Numbered from the stretch's first letter, positions 26,896-35,938 are shown. The stretch: 64,000 nt of DNA from Candidatus Trichorickettsia mobilis (GCF_034366785.1 NZ_CP112932.1:1238501-1302500), one strand, 5' to 3'. Program-made: numbers and translations. The notes: a model not told the origin generated them from the sequence alone.

Positions 26896-28626
26896 TTAAA
26901 AATTTACTCGTAGATTCAAATAGCCAGTATTTGAGTAGAATTTTTTGCTTCTAGTATGATCATAACCTAAAGTTATATCAAAAGCCTTCAACTGCAAAAT
27001 CTGGACTGAGCCACCAAATACATAAGTTGTTTTTGCTGCTTTTGCTGATGGAGTTGTTGTTGGGGCTATTGCATCAATGATTGACACAACACTAGCTCCA
27101 TTTTTTTGTTTGAGAATTTGACTTATATTAATATGCGCTTCTGGCACTATATTATAAGTTTGCATATTAACAATATAACTAGTTTTTATTCCAAATAGAG
27201 CTGATGTTGTATATGAATTTCTTTTGTCTATTTGTCTTGTCAAGGTGTCAGCACTATCTTGTTCGCGATAACCCTTTACATTTAATTTATTATGAGAGAT
27301 ACCAGTACTTGGAATTAAGTGCCAATTTTCATTATAGCTGGTTTTATAATCATAACCTGCTTCCATTTTGCCACCAAAGATCGTGCCTTTGGTTTTGCCG
27401 TAAGCCTTATTATGATTTAAATCATTAGTATCTCTTGATTTTTTCATCTTACTAGTTCCGTACTGACCTTGACCACTAATAAAAATATTATTTTCGAAAT
27501 TATATAACCCATAGACAGTACCAATATAGTTCCTTACTCTATCTTTACTTATATGACCGTCTTTACCATTAACTGTAGTTTGAGTATACGAGAAAGCTGC
27601 ACCAAGTTTATGAGTGTTGCCAATATCAGCACCTACAGTAACGCCTGACTGATTTAATTTATATCCTTGAGTAAGGCCATATTCTTTTTGCCGCGCTTGA
27701 GTGAGCATACCTTTAACCCATACTCCGTAATGGTCAAACATGCCATCACCAGCAGCAACTCCATCTCCTTCTGTTAGATTTCCACCATTCATAGCAAGCA
27801 CACCAATTCTATTATCTACTAAACGTAAAACGTCTGTAGCAGCATTACGTAGTGCTTCAGCATATACACTAGTAGTATCAGGTTTTTGTACATATGGTAA
27901 AGAAGCTAAGTTAGTTGCTTTGTTACTACCTGATAAAGATTGAGCTATAGGACCATTTGGATCAAATATGAAATTCTTGACTGCGCCCATAGTAAAAGGA
28001 TTTTCTGATTTATTATATGTATCATTGATATATTGAATGGATATTTTAAGTATTTCTGCAGCTGCAGGATTTTGCTTAGCAACGCTAGAGATTAATGCTT
28101 TTTCCGCCTGAGCAGGTGTTATTTGTAAATCATCAGCAAGCTTAGCAAATAACCCGTCCATCGTATTCTTAAGTTTTACATTAGTATTAACAAAAGCTTC
28201 TATAGCCGCCATTTCTGCAGCTGCTTTTTCTGGAGGCACACCGCCCAATGATAGAAAATACCTACCAAATGCGTCTGGATCAGTAGAATTGGCTTTTAGT
28301 CCAGCTATAATTCCAGGCAGCTGTGTTGGATCTTTAATTTTAACATACAATGTTTTGAAGAAAGTCTGAGCTTCTGCCGGATAATATTGAAAAGCATTGC
28401 CAATTCCCTTACTATCTTTAGATAGATCCATCAAATTAGATATTATAGCTATAACATCTACAGCTTTTTGAAGAGGTGGATCATTTTTGAGTTTTACGAT
28501 ATTAGAAATAAGTTTTGTTATGTCAGCAGCCACGGTAAATAGCTGCACTACCGGATCTGGTTGCGAATCATCTGCTTTCGCTATTGTCACAGATAATGTC
28601 ATAGTTCCTAACATAGTTGAGATCAT
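26896..28626 (-). CDS. autotransporter with C-terminal beta-barrel (Sca-like)
   Basis: A 576-residue outer-membrane protein. The N terminus (STMLGTMTLSVTIAKADD) is the hydrophobic part of a signal peptide. Residues about 20-290 are a helical, Ala- and Lys-rich passenger. Residues about 300-576 are the autotransporter beta-domain, starting DHYGVWVKGML and ending in alternating residues with a terminal Phe (YLNLRVNF). Rickettsia Sca proteins mediate adhesion and invasion. The usual charged n-region is missing from the start at 28626. It can be read from ATG 28646 (MKKYKK) but is out of frame by one base at an A tract. Confidence 0.8.
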   Translation of the reverse strand: MISTMLGTMTLSVTIAKADDSQPDPVVQLFTVAADITKLISNIVKLKNDPPLQKAVDVIAIISNLMDLSKDSKGIGNAFQYYPAEAQTFFKTLYVKIKDPTQLPGIIAGLKANSTDPDAFGRYFLSLGGVPPEKAAAEMAAIEAFVNTNVKLKNTMDGLFAKLADDLQITPAQAEKALISSVAKQNPAAAEILKISIQYINDTYNKSENPFTMGAVKNFIFDPNGPIAQSLSGSNKATNLASLPYVQKPDTTSVYAEALRNAATDVLRLVDNRIGVLAMNGGNLTEGDGVAAGDGMFDHYGVWVKGMLTQARQKEYGLTQGYKLNQSGVTVGADIGNTHKLGAAFSYTQTTVNGKDGHISKDRVRNYIGTVYGLYNFENNIFISGQGQYGTSKMKKSRDTNDLNHNKAYGKTKGTIFGGKMEAGYDYKTSYNENWHLIPSTGISHNKLNVKGYREQDSADTLTRQIDKRNSYTTSALFGIKTSYIVNMQTYNIVPEAHINISQILKQKNGASVVSIIDAIAPTTTPSAKAAKTTYVFGGSVQILQLKAFDITLGYDHTRSKKFYSNTGYLNLRVNF

Positions 28627-28807
28627 TATTTTTTATATTTTTTCATGACTTTGCTATTTTAAATTACTCAGATAAGAAATCTTAGCCATAATTTAAATAT
28701 TAACAAAATAATAATCTGATATGCAATTTATAATTGTATATCATGTTGTAAATTTATTATAATTATTACTTAGTAGAGTATTAGTTTTTTGAAGTGCTAT
28801 CTACAAC

Positions 28808-29269
28808 TTACAGTTTGCGGCGCATTAATTTGCCTTGTTCTCTTTGCCAATCCTTCGCTTTAATGGATTCTCTTTTATCATGCAGCTTTTTGCCTTTAGC
28901 TAGTCCTAGCTCAATTTTAGCAATATTCTTACTATTAAAATATAAGCTTAATGCAATCAGGGTGTAGCCTTTTACTCTGACTTTACCGATAATTTTTTTA
29001 ATTTCTTTCGTATGTAATAATAGTTTGCGTGGCCGGCGTGAATCATGATTAAATTGATGAGCTTTATCATATTCCGCAATATGGCAATTATATAAAAATA
29101 TTTCATTGCCGGCATTAGTAGCGTGGCTATCAGTGATATTACCTTTGCCTTGGCGTAAGGATTGCACTTCACTGCCTTTTAAAATAATACCGGCTTCAAA
29201 ACGTTCTTCGATAAAATAATTAAATAAAGCTTGTTTGTTTTGTGCAATAATTTTTTTATATTCAGTCAT
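28808..29269 (-). CDS. smpB: SsrA (tmRNA)-binding protein SmpB
   Basis: A 153-residue OB-fold protein that brings tmRNA to stalled ribosomes. Motifs: IIAQNKQALFNYFIEERFEAGIIL near the start, GSEVQSLRQG and the basic C terminus DWQREQGKLMRRKL. Homologues start MTEYKK, so I place the start at 29269 rather than five codons upstream. Confidence 0.93.
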   Translation of the reverse strand: MTEYKKIIAQNKQALFNYFIEERFEAGIILKGSEVQSLRQGKGNITDSHATNAGNEIFLYNCHIAEYDKAHQFNHDSRRPRKLLLHTKEIKKIIGKVRVKGYTLIALSLYFNSKNIAKIELGLAKGKKLHDKRESIKAKDWQREQGKLMRRKL

Positions 29270-29351
29270 TTTATATAAGTTCAATAATATTTGAGATAAA
29301 TACTATTATATGCGTATAATTAGTTATAATCAACAACAGTAGGTAAGAAGT

Positions 29352-30578
29352 CTATTGAACTTTTTTTGTGAGTCTATTGATTACATAGATAGCTCCTATA
29401 ATAATTACAGCAATGTAGAATGCTATAGATAGTGATATATTGGTAATGTGCCATAAAGATAAACAGATTACAGGAGTAAGGCGCCCTACAGTTGCTGAAG
29501 CTAAAGCGTTACCAATACCAACTACTAGATATTGGTCTGGTGAATTTACTAATTTCTTACACCAAAGATTTAATGGACATAAAAACATGATCCCCCAGAT
29601 TACTATCCATAGACGTACTGCTGTAACATACCATAGTGAAGCATGATTAAGACTGTACCATAGCGGAATAATAGTAACTGCAAGCACCATACATGAATTC
29701 TTCATAATTAACGCTGGAGGATATTTTTGTGCATATTTTCCGCATATTGGGATGAATAGCATATCGAAGATTAATAAGCTAGTATTAAGAGCTAACATTG
29801 TGCTTGCTCTAATATCTGTAATTAAAGGGATAAAACTGTTCATTATAATAAATGGTATTGAATAAGTAAGATAAGAAACATTAATGATCGCAGCAATTTG
29901 TACTATAATTACTTTGTGTTTCCAAATTATACTTAAGAGATTAAGGTAGTTGATTTTTGCACTTACTTGTAACATATCTCGCTTGTTAATTGAATATCGT
30001 CTTAGATAATAACCAATCAAGCCAGTGCAGCTAGCACCCCAAAAACAAATACGCCAGGCATTTGTGAATGGTGATACTTCTACTGCCCAAGTAGCAGCTG
30101 AAGCGAATACTATACCAAATACAGTGGAACTATGATAAAGATATGAAGCTTGTAGTGCTTTAGTATCAGATTTATTTTCCAGAATATATAATCTAGCAAT
30201 AACCGTTTCTCCTTCTGCAAAAATACCTTGAGCCAACCTAATTATAATTAGGCCTGTCGGCGCTAACCACCCGATAGTGTTGTAATCAGGTAGAAATCCA
30301 ATCATAGTAGTAGTGATCGCCAGACCAATCAGAGAATAATATAAACCTTGGGCTGGAGCACGACGTGCAATCATACCAAAAATTATCGCTCCCAATGGTC
30401 TAGTGAAAATCGAAGTAGCGAGAACAGAATAGGCCATTATTAATTGCACTGTTTTATCAGTATTTGGAAAAAATAGTGGAGCTAGATGTGGTGCTAGAAG
30501 AGTATATAAAGTAGTGTCAAAATGATCTAAACTATTGCCGATCAAGATTGATAAGTCTTTTTTGCTAAGGTTGCGCAT
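29352..30578 (-). CDS. MFS transporter under TPP riboswitch control, candidate thiamine importer
   Basis: A 408-residue, 12-helix major facilitator related to ProP-type carriers. It starts LSKKDLSILIGNSLDHFDTTLY and carries the TM2 motif RPLGAIIFG and the TM4 RLAQGIFAEGE. A well-matched TPP aptamer lies 152 bases before its ATG, with no other gene between. Transport of thiamine, TPP or a precursor is therefore inferred. The ATG has Shine-Dalgarno AGAGGG, which is paired in a hairpin with CCCTCT (30583-30612), so control may be at translation initiation. Confidence 0.8.
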   Translation of the reverse strand: MRNLSKKDLSILIGNSLDHFDTTLYTLLAPHLAPLFFPNTDKTVQLIMAYSVLATSIFTRPLGAIIFGMIARRAPAQGLYYSLIGLAITTTMIGFLPDYNTIGWLAPTGLIIIRLAQGIFAEGETVIARLYILENKSDTKALQASYLYHSSTVFGIVFASAATWAVEVSPFTNAWRICFWGASCTGLIGYYLRRYSINKRDMLQVSAKINYLNLLSIIWKHKVIIVQIAAIINVSYLTYSIPFIIMNSFIPLITDIRASTMLALNTSLLIFDMLFIPICGKYAQKYPPALIMKNSCMVLAVTIIPLWYSLNHASLWYVTAVRLWIVIWGIMFLCPLNLWCKKLVNSPDQYLVVGIGNALASATVGRLTPVICLSLWHITNISLSIAFYIAVIIIGAIYVINRLTKKVQ

Positions 30579-30582
30579 TTAT

Positions 30583-30612
30583 CCCTCTTTTGGTTTTGTG
30601 ATCACCAGAGGG
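30583..30612 (-). promoter_or_regulatory. hairpin sequestering the ribosome-binding site of the MFS gene
   Basis: On the minus strand CCCTCT (30607-30612) pairs with AGAGGG (30583-30588), the Shine-Dalgarno four bases from the ATG. Inner GGT/ACC may add to the stem. This is a plausible expression platform of the upstream riboswitch, inferred from position. Confidence 0.55.
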
Positions 30613-30729
30613 AAGGGTAGAGGTTGTATCAATAGCTTGAGTGAGTATTGTTTATGTTTTTGAAGATAGCACCAGAAGTACTAAAAAAACGTGGACACTA
30701 CATTTCGATGCAAAAATTAATAAAAGCAA

Positions 30730-30836
30730 CACTCTCCCTTCGCAGATATTACTCCGAGCAGGTTCTAAGGGTTTTTCTCAGCCTAAGAAGCAGATACTAA
30801 TTTTAGCTATATCTGTAATCTAAAGCACCCCTGGTG
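30730..30836 (-). ncRNA. TPP riboswitch (THI element)
   Basis: Read from the minus strand the conserved blocks appear in order: GGGGTGC, a P3 hairpin region, GGCTGAGA, ACCC, GAACCTG, CGG-TAAT and GCGAAGGGA, closed by CAC/GTG. These are the universal TPP-binding nucleotides. It precedes the MFS gene at 30578 and responds to thiamine pyrophosphate, normally switching expression off. Confidence 0.92.
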
Positions 30837-30947
30837 ATAATATTCACTATATACTAATATACATAATATAGTCAACTGCTTAAAATGTTAATAAACGCCA
30901 TTCTCGGATTCGTGGAATAGTTATAATTTTTTAAAAAATTAGACAAA

Positions 30948-31390
30948 TTAATGATCAAAAAAATACCAATTATCAGGTGGTAGTATATATTCTATTAACT
31001 GTCCCATTAAAGTATGATGTTGTGAGTCAACTTCCATATTTGGATCAATATTGTAAATAGTGAGTAAATCTTGTAAAGCTTTGCCCATATTCACATCTAA
31101 TAATTCTGTGCAAGCTTTATATATCAATTGAGGGGTTGCTACTTCTTTTCTCTGCATTAATTTATTAAACTCTGTGATCTTGAATAAACTAGTTGGAAAC
31201 AGAAAGTTACTATCGTCGTAAATTTCTGTAGTAAGTTTATTGGTAATTAGTATCTTGGCTAATAATGATTTTATATTTTTTTGATCTACTAAAGGTATAG
31301 TAAGTTTAGAGATTTTAGTATCTGGTAATACGGTAGCGATTGCCTCTACCCCTTCTTGTCCTATATTACTATAGGTTAAATCAAGTTTAA
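30948..31390 (-). pseudogene. C-terminal fragment of a leucine-rich-repeat protein
   Basis: The open minus-strand frame reads LSFSFLKLDLTYSNIGQEG, then VEAIATVLPDT, and ISKLTIPLV, which is the RNI/NLR-type LRR pattern (L..L.L..N.IG..G). It then runs through a non-repeat tail to the stop at 30948. The first in-frame ATG is only at 31157. The frame continues into the divergent PH-domain gene without a start, so the N-terminal part was lost. LRR proteins in Rickettsiales are often host-interaction proteins. A short expressed 69-residue product from 31157 cannot be excluded. Confidence 0.55.
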
Positions 31391-31393
31391 GGA

Positions 31394-31894
31394 ATGAAAA
31401 TGAAAGAATCGACTCAATATTTGTATGAAAATGATGCTCAAGTTAATTCTAAAGAAGTTAAACCCGTATTTTTAGTGCGGGGCTATCTTTTATATACCGC
31501 TTGCTTTTATATAGCATTTCTTCTCTTTCGTTTAGGCTCAGAACGATTTTCAAGTATGTTTATTTCTGATCTCCTTATATTTAGCATAATCGCTTTTATA
31601 ATAATTATTCCAATTAGATTTTTTCAGCATGCTTACACACGATTCTTTATTGAAGATCATAAAATTTCTTATGAAAACAGTTTTATAAATTATTCTAAGA
31701 AAGACATAAAATATGAAAATATTAAAGAAGTAATGATAAAACGTAATTTTTTAAAGCGCTTGTTTGGCATCGGAGATATACAGTTAATTACCAATATTGC
31801 TCTTAATAATGCAGGTATAAAGCTTTTAAATATAAAGGATCCGATGGAAGTTTATAAGCTAATCCAAGAAAAAATTGCCCAACATCAGAAATAA
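31394..31894 (+). CDS. bacterial PH-domain membrane protein (YdbS/DUF304 type)
   Basis: A 166-residue protein with two hydrophobic helices (about 28-45 and 58-74) followed by a bPH2-type domain: TRFFIEDHKISYENSFINY, then YENIKEVMIKRNFLKRLFGIGDI. Such proteins are small inner-membrane proteins of unclear role. The ATG at 31394 is only two bases from AAGG, so the second ATG at 31400 may be the real start. It begins the accessory island. Confidence 0.7.
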   Translation: MKMKESTQYLYENDAQVNSKEVKPVFLVRGYLLYTACFYIAFLLFRLGSERFSSMFISDLLIFSIIAFIIIIPIRFFQHAYTRFFIEDHKISYENSFINYSKKDIKYENIKEVMIKRNFLKRLFGIGDIQLITNIALNNAGIKLLNIKDPMEVYKLIQEKIAQHQK

Positions 31895-31970
31895 TATTTG
31901 CTAGTCAAAACAAGTAATGAAGTTTTTACAAGTAGAAATATGTTTGCCGATTGCCAACGAAGTAGAGATA

Positions 31971-31998
31971 TACTACTATAGTAGTATTAAGTAATACT
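31971..31998. promoter_or_regulatory. operator palindromes of the ParD/ParE-type module
   Basis: A perfect 16-base palindrome TACTACTATAGTAGTA (31971-31986) overlaps a second one, AGTATTA-AG-TAATACT (31983-31998), about 33 bases before the antitoxin ATG. This is the expected place for autoregulation by a ribbon-helix-helix antitoxin. Confidence 0.6.
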
Positions 31999-32030
31999 TT
32001 GTAATACTATGCTTAGTAAGTGAGGAGCAA

Positions 32031-32309
32031 ATGAAAGCATCAAATATAGTACCGGTAACAGTAAAACTTGAATCAAATACCAAGCAGAGGCTAGAAAAGC
32101 TAGGGAGAGCAAAACAGCGCTCAACACATTGGTTGTTACAACAAGCAGTTCAGCAGTACTTGGAAATAGAAGAATACGAAGAGCGATTAAAACAAGAAAC
32201 TTTGGATAGATGGCAAGAAGCTTTGGATGGAAAATTAATAAGTAACGAGAAAGTCCAAGCATGGCTTGGAACTTGGGGAACCGATAACAAAACAGATTCA
32301 GAAGAATGA
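32031..32309 (+). CDS. ribbon-helix-helix (CopG/ParD-type) antitoxin
   Basis: 92 residues. The N terminus VPVTVKLESNTKQRLEKLGRA is an RHH strand-helix pattern, followed by RSTHWLLQQAVQQYLEIEE. The acidic C-terminal tail would wrap the toxin. The Shine-Dalgarno is GAGGAG. The stop overlaps the toxin start by ATGA, the usual coupling. It probably represses its own operon through the palindromes at 31971-31998. Confidence 0.82.
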   Translation: MKASNIVPVTVKLESNTKQRLEKLGRAKQRSTHWLLQQAVQQYLEIEEYEERLKQETLDRWQEALDGKLISNEKVQAWLGTWGTDNKTDSEE

Positions 32310-32608
32310 TTAAATTGATTTGGGTGGAGTCTGCGGTTGATGGTTTGGTACGTCTTAAAGAATTTATAGACATAAATAATCCTGCTGCTGCAAAACGTGC
32401 AGGTTTGGCAATAAAAGCTGCAATTGAAGAACTCGCTGAATTTCCTTTGCTAGGGAAGCCGGTAAAGGATTTATTAGGATATCGAGATTTGTTTATTAAA
32501 TTCGGAGTTAGCGGTTACATACTAAGATATAAAGTGAGTGAGGAGGCGTTATATGTACTTCATATACGTCATGCTCGAGAAGTAGATTTTGCTAAAATTA
32601 GCGATTAA
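32306..32608 (+). CDS. RelE/ParE family toxin
   Basis: 100 residues with the ParE/RelE fold pattern: IKLIWVESAVDGLVRLKEFI, the segment AAIEELAEFPLLGKPV and the strand end YVLHIRHARE. ParE members poison gyrase and RelE members cleave mRNA on the ribosome. The PLLGKPVKD...Y segment is closer to ParE, but I cannot decide. It overlaps the antitoxin by four bases. The frame is intact. Confidence 0.82.
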   Translation: MIKLIWVESAVDGLVRLKEFIDINNPAAAKRAGLAIKAAIEELAEFPLLGKPVKDLLGYRDLFIKFGVSGYILRYKVSEEALYVLHIRHAREVDFAKISD

Positions 32609-32974
32609 TCATAAGAATGTAAAAATAATTATAGACTAATGAATATATCGAAACCCCAAGATCACGATAACTTTACTAGCAGCTAATAGGTAGTAGCTCA
32701 TAAAGTAAGAATGTTTGGTTATGATATAATTCCCTGCTTTCCTGGCTTACATCGGCTTCTCGTTACGTTGGTGTATGCGCCAGAAGCTGTATAATGAACA
32801 GTAAAATCGGCGTAAATAATAATCAGTTTATTGGTTGTATTAGAGTTAGCATTTATATCGGAACCTCGTAATCAGCAAATTGCATATTTTCCACTATGGT
32901 TCAATCATATTATCAGTCTGTGAGGCATAGATAGTAGCTTGTTAAAGTAATGTTATCTTAATGGATGCGTATAA
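32609..32974. other. 366-bp gap with no recognised feature
   Basis: AT-rich DNA between the toxin gene and the RhuM pseudogene. I see no open frame, hairpin or repeat that I can support. Confidence 0.5.
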
Positions 32975-33630
32975 ATGCAAGATAATCAGTTGGTTATTTA
33001 TCAGATTGAAAATGGAGAGATCAGAATTGAGGTGCAGGTCTACAATGAATCTGTGTGGTTATCATTAAATCAAATGGCAAACATATTTGGGAGGGATAAA
33101 TCAGTAATCTCAAAGCACCTAAAAAATATATTTAAAACAGAAGAACTGGATAGACATTCAACCGTTGCAAAATTTGCAATAGTTCAACAAGAAGGAGAGC
33201 GGGAAATAAAAAGATGGGTAGAATATTATAACCTAGATGCCATTTTATCCGTGGGGTACAGAGTAAACTCCAAGCGAGGAATTCAATTTAGACAATGGGC
33301 ATCTAAAATATTGAAAGACTATCTTATCCAAGGATATAGCGTTAATAAAGACAAAGTAATCCAAGATAGATTGGATCAATTAAGACAAACAGTTGAATTT
33401 ACTGTCAACTACCCTGATCAATCAGAATTTAGTAAATGATGTTGGGATAGAATTAGTTAGCTTAATCAAGGCATACACTAAAACATGGGATATGTTGGTT
33501 AAGTATGATGAAGGTAATTTAAACATTCCCGCAAACTTACGAGAGGCAACAGATAGATTGCTTGATTACCGGGAAGTAATTAATGCGATAGCAGTGTTAA
33601 AGAATGAATTAAAACAGGAAGCCGGTAGAT
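32975..33630 (+). pseudogene. RhuM family protein, frameshifted and truncated
   Basis: The first frame (to 33439) is a RhuM N-terminal domain: VWLSLNQMANIFGRDKSVISKHLKNIF, RWVEYYNLDAILSVGYRVNS and FRQWASKIL. At about 33390 the frame changes and the second frame continues with LINQNLVNDVG, LIKAYTKTWDMLVKYDEGNLNIP and YREVINAIAVLKNEL, the expected next part. After about 33630 the sequence is an IS6 remnant, so the C terminus is gone. RhuM-type proteins are often carried on mobile elements next to toxin-antitoxin genes. Confidence 0.7.
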
Positions 33631-33967
33631 TTATCTTAATATATGTTTCATCCATCCTCCAACTATTGCCTACGGGCTTTTTGCGTTTCCTTACCGCAGT
33701 ATCTATTAACGGCACAAACCTTATTACCCATCTTTGTAGAGTAGCATGATCTATCTGTGCTCCTCTGATACTAGCCATTTCTTCTAAATCACGATAACTT
33801 AGAGAAAATCTACATTTCATGTAGACAAAGAGCATTATTATTTAAGGTGATGAACAAAATCCTTTAAAATACTTGATCAGTTTTGGAGAAATGTTAAACG
33901 GCATTCGAATATTTTTTAAGCCTTTATAGCAGTTTTAGAGAGCCTTTGCAACAGATGCGACAGAACC
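33631..33967 (-). mobile_element. IS6-family insertion sequence remnant (left end)
   Basis: The minus strand starts at the terminal repeat GGTTCTGTCGCATCTG (33967-33952). After about 75 bases it encodes KYFKGFCSSP, a TAA stop, then MLFVYMKCRFSLSYRDLEEM and ATLQRWVIRFVPLID up to WRMDETYIKI. This is an IS6/IS240 transposase N terminus reaching the first catalytic Asp (DETYIK). It breaks off at 33631, so the other catalytic residues are missing. The same terminal repeat recurs at 41898 and 42002. Confidence 0.75.
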
Positions 33968-34184
33968 ACTTATTTTATAGATGCGACAAAACCGTTTGCG
34001 AGAGCCACCTTGTTCTAATATACTGTTTACGAAAATTGACCAGTTTCTTTATGCCATCAGAACCAGCTAAATGCGGTAAAAATATAAGTTCAACGCAGAT
34101 TCTCAAGGAACCATTAACTGTTTAATTCCAATTCTTGATTCGTGATGGATATAATACTAAAAATAATTAATTTATGAGTGTTTT
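33968..34184. other. gap with one more IS6-like end
   Basis: A second, imperfect IS6-type terminal repeat (AGATGCGACAAAACC, 33979-33993) lies just outside the remnant. The rest, before the coiled-coil gene, shows nothing I can support. Confidence 0.4.
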
Positions 34185-35510
34185 ATGTCTAAAAAAATAG
34201 ATGAGATTCAGAAGATGGTAGATGAGCTAGAGGCTGATGTTAATAAACAACTTAAGGTCTCACAACAAGAACTTGATAAAGCGTACGAAAAGACTGAGCA
34301 GCAATTCACGGAATTTGAAAAACAGCAAGATAGGCTGTTTAAGATGTTTGAAAACCCTGAAATGAGTCATCAGGCGGATCTTGAATTAGAAAAAATGGCA
34401 AAAGAAATGGGGATTGACCTTAATGCAAAAAATTCTGATAATCTTGAGATAGATAGAATAATTAAAGAAGCAGAGAGAGAGGTTGAGGCGGAAAGAAAAA
34501 TTGGTGGAAAGGGTTCTAAAATGACTCAAGATCAGCTACTTGATCTTGAAATAGAAAAACTGGCCAAAGAGATGGGGATAGATATTAATGAAAAAGATTC
34601 CGTCATTAATACAGCAAAACAATCTGGTCACCAGTCATCAATAAGTGAGGATAACGTTGAAAAAGAATATCAGCAATTATTAAAAGAGGTGGAGCAAGAG
34701 GAAAGTAACAAACAATCAGCTCGCAAATCGCCATCAAGTGGTTTGTCAATTGAAGAACGTGTGAAACACAGAGGAGCTAATATCTCTACTATGATTAAAT
34801 CTCATGGAGCTATAGCGGATGAATTTGCTAAAACCTCATCTAATCCAGAAGAAAAAGCACAACTTACAACATTTAGTGAAAATGCTACTAAACTAAGCAA
34901 AATAGTTGATAAAGTTACATCGATTGAAACACCTGATAAAAATGTACAAGATTTGAGTGGTGATCAAGCTAAGGAGAAACAACAAAGCTCTAACAAGTTG
35001 ATGAGCGGCATTGCACAAGCTGCAGAAAAACTTTACTCAGGATTAAAATCTGGTATTTCAACTGCAATAGACAAAATTAAAGAGTTAGGTTCGAAATGTG
35101 TAGATTCTATCAAATCATGGTTTAGTAAACCCCAAAAAGAGCAAGAGGTAGTAGTTGCTCAAACTATCTCTGCAACAAAAAAGACTGTAGACACAGTTAA
35201 AAACCCATCTGAGAAGTTGAAGGAAGCTACCAAAGATTTACAAAGTAGTTTCAAGGATTTACAAAAGCAATATGCTAAAATTCTTCCCAAGGAAAAGCAA
35301 GCGGCATTTAAAAAGTGGCAAGAAAATAAAGTTGCAGATAAAATGACGTCCCAGGAACTTATAAAAGAAACTAAAAAAATTATGGGAGCATTGGTAAAAC
35401 AACATGTTAAAAACACAGAGCAAGATAAACAAAAATTGCAGCAAGCGCATAAAAACAGGCTTAATAAAATTAATAATAAAGGTGCACCAAGCTCTGGTGG
35501 TCGTAGTTAG
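34185..35510 (+). CDS. large coiled-coil protein, candidate effector, 441 aa
   Basis: I do not recognise a family. The protein is Lys-, Glu- and Gln-rich and mostly helical. The first 55 residues are a long amphipathic coiled coil. A 19-residue motif occurs twice with about 55-residue spacing, at about 66-84 (LELEKMAKEMGIDLN) and 121-139 (LEIEKLAKEMGIDIN). Residues about 270-315 hold an amphipathic region (KLYSGLKSGISTAIDKIKELG). The C terminus is basic and ends in a Gly/Ser tail. There is no signal peptide. The accessory location and composition resemble type IV effectors of Rickettsiales; this is inference. Confidence 0.6.
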   Translation: MSKKIDEIQKMVDELEADVNKQLKVSQQELDKAYEKTEQQFTEFEKQQDRLFKMFENPEMSHQADLELEKMAKEMGIDLNAKNSDNLEIDRIIKEAEREVEAERKIGGKGSKMTQDQLLDLEIEKLAKEMGIDINEKDSVINTAKQSGHQSSISEDNVEKEYQQLLKEVEQEESNKQSARKSPSSGLSIEERVKHRGANISTMIKSHGAIADEFAKTSSNPEEKAQLTTFSENATKLSKIVDKVTSIETPDKNVQDLSGDQAKEKQQSSNKLMSGIAQAAEKLYSGLKSGISTAIDKIKELGSKCVDSIKSWFSKPQKEQEVVVAQTISATKKTVDTVKNPSEKLKEATKDLQSSFKDLQKQYAKILPKEKQAAFKKWQENKVADKMTSQELIKETKKIMGALVKQHVKNTEQDKQKLQQAHKNRLNKINNKGAPSSGGRS

Positions 35511-35609
35511 TTTGAGAAGATGTCGTCAAATCATAGCCAATTCGGTAATGCCTCTATTTTGCATTTAAGGTAGGAAAGGGTACGGCGTTGTTGCATGAAT
35601 CGAATTTTT

Positions 35610-35867
35610 GGGAAGTGTTCAAAGAACTGTGTCATTTTAAAATTATCTCCCAAATTTTAGTCTGTCTGGGAAATAAATATCAAGCTGAGAAATGGTCAGT
35701 GCCCAATTTGGTACTGGCATATTCCATTTGGCGATAATCTGTTTTATAGCACAAAATACTAGCTTAAACAAAGCATTTTCTGATGTAAATGAACCTTTGG
35801 TTTTGGTATATTTTCTTACCTGACGATGGAATCCTTCTATTGGGTTTGTCGTATAAAGTCTGCTGCC
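35610..35867 (-). mobile_element. IS256-family transposase C-terminal remnant
   Basis: The minus-strand frame ending at 35643 reads SRLYTTNPIEGFHRQVRKYT, KTKGSFTSENALFKL, NMPVPNWALTISQLDIYF and FPDRLKFGR, the last quarter of an IS256/MULE-type transposase. The terminal sequence AGTGTTCAAAGAACTGTGTCAT (about 35616-35637) is of IS256 end type. The catalytic domain upstream is absent. Confidence 0.8.
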
Positions 35868-35938
35868 TATAAAAACGAATTAAGATCGCTAAAATAAAGT
35901 AAAGACGAACTTTTTTAAAGCAGATCATTTTGTTGACT

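Noticed and set aside
30640-30823. 60-codon plus-strand ORF upstream of the MFS gene
   Set aside because: It is the antisense of the TPP riboswitch and its leader.
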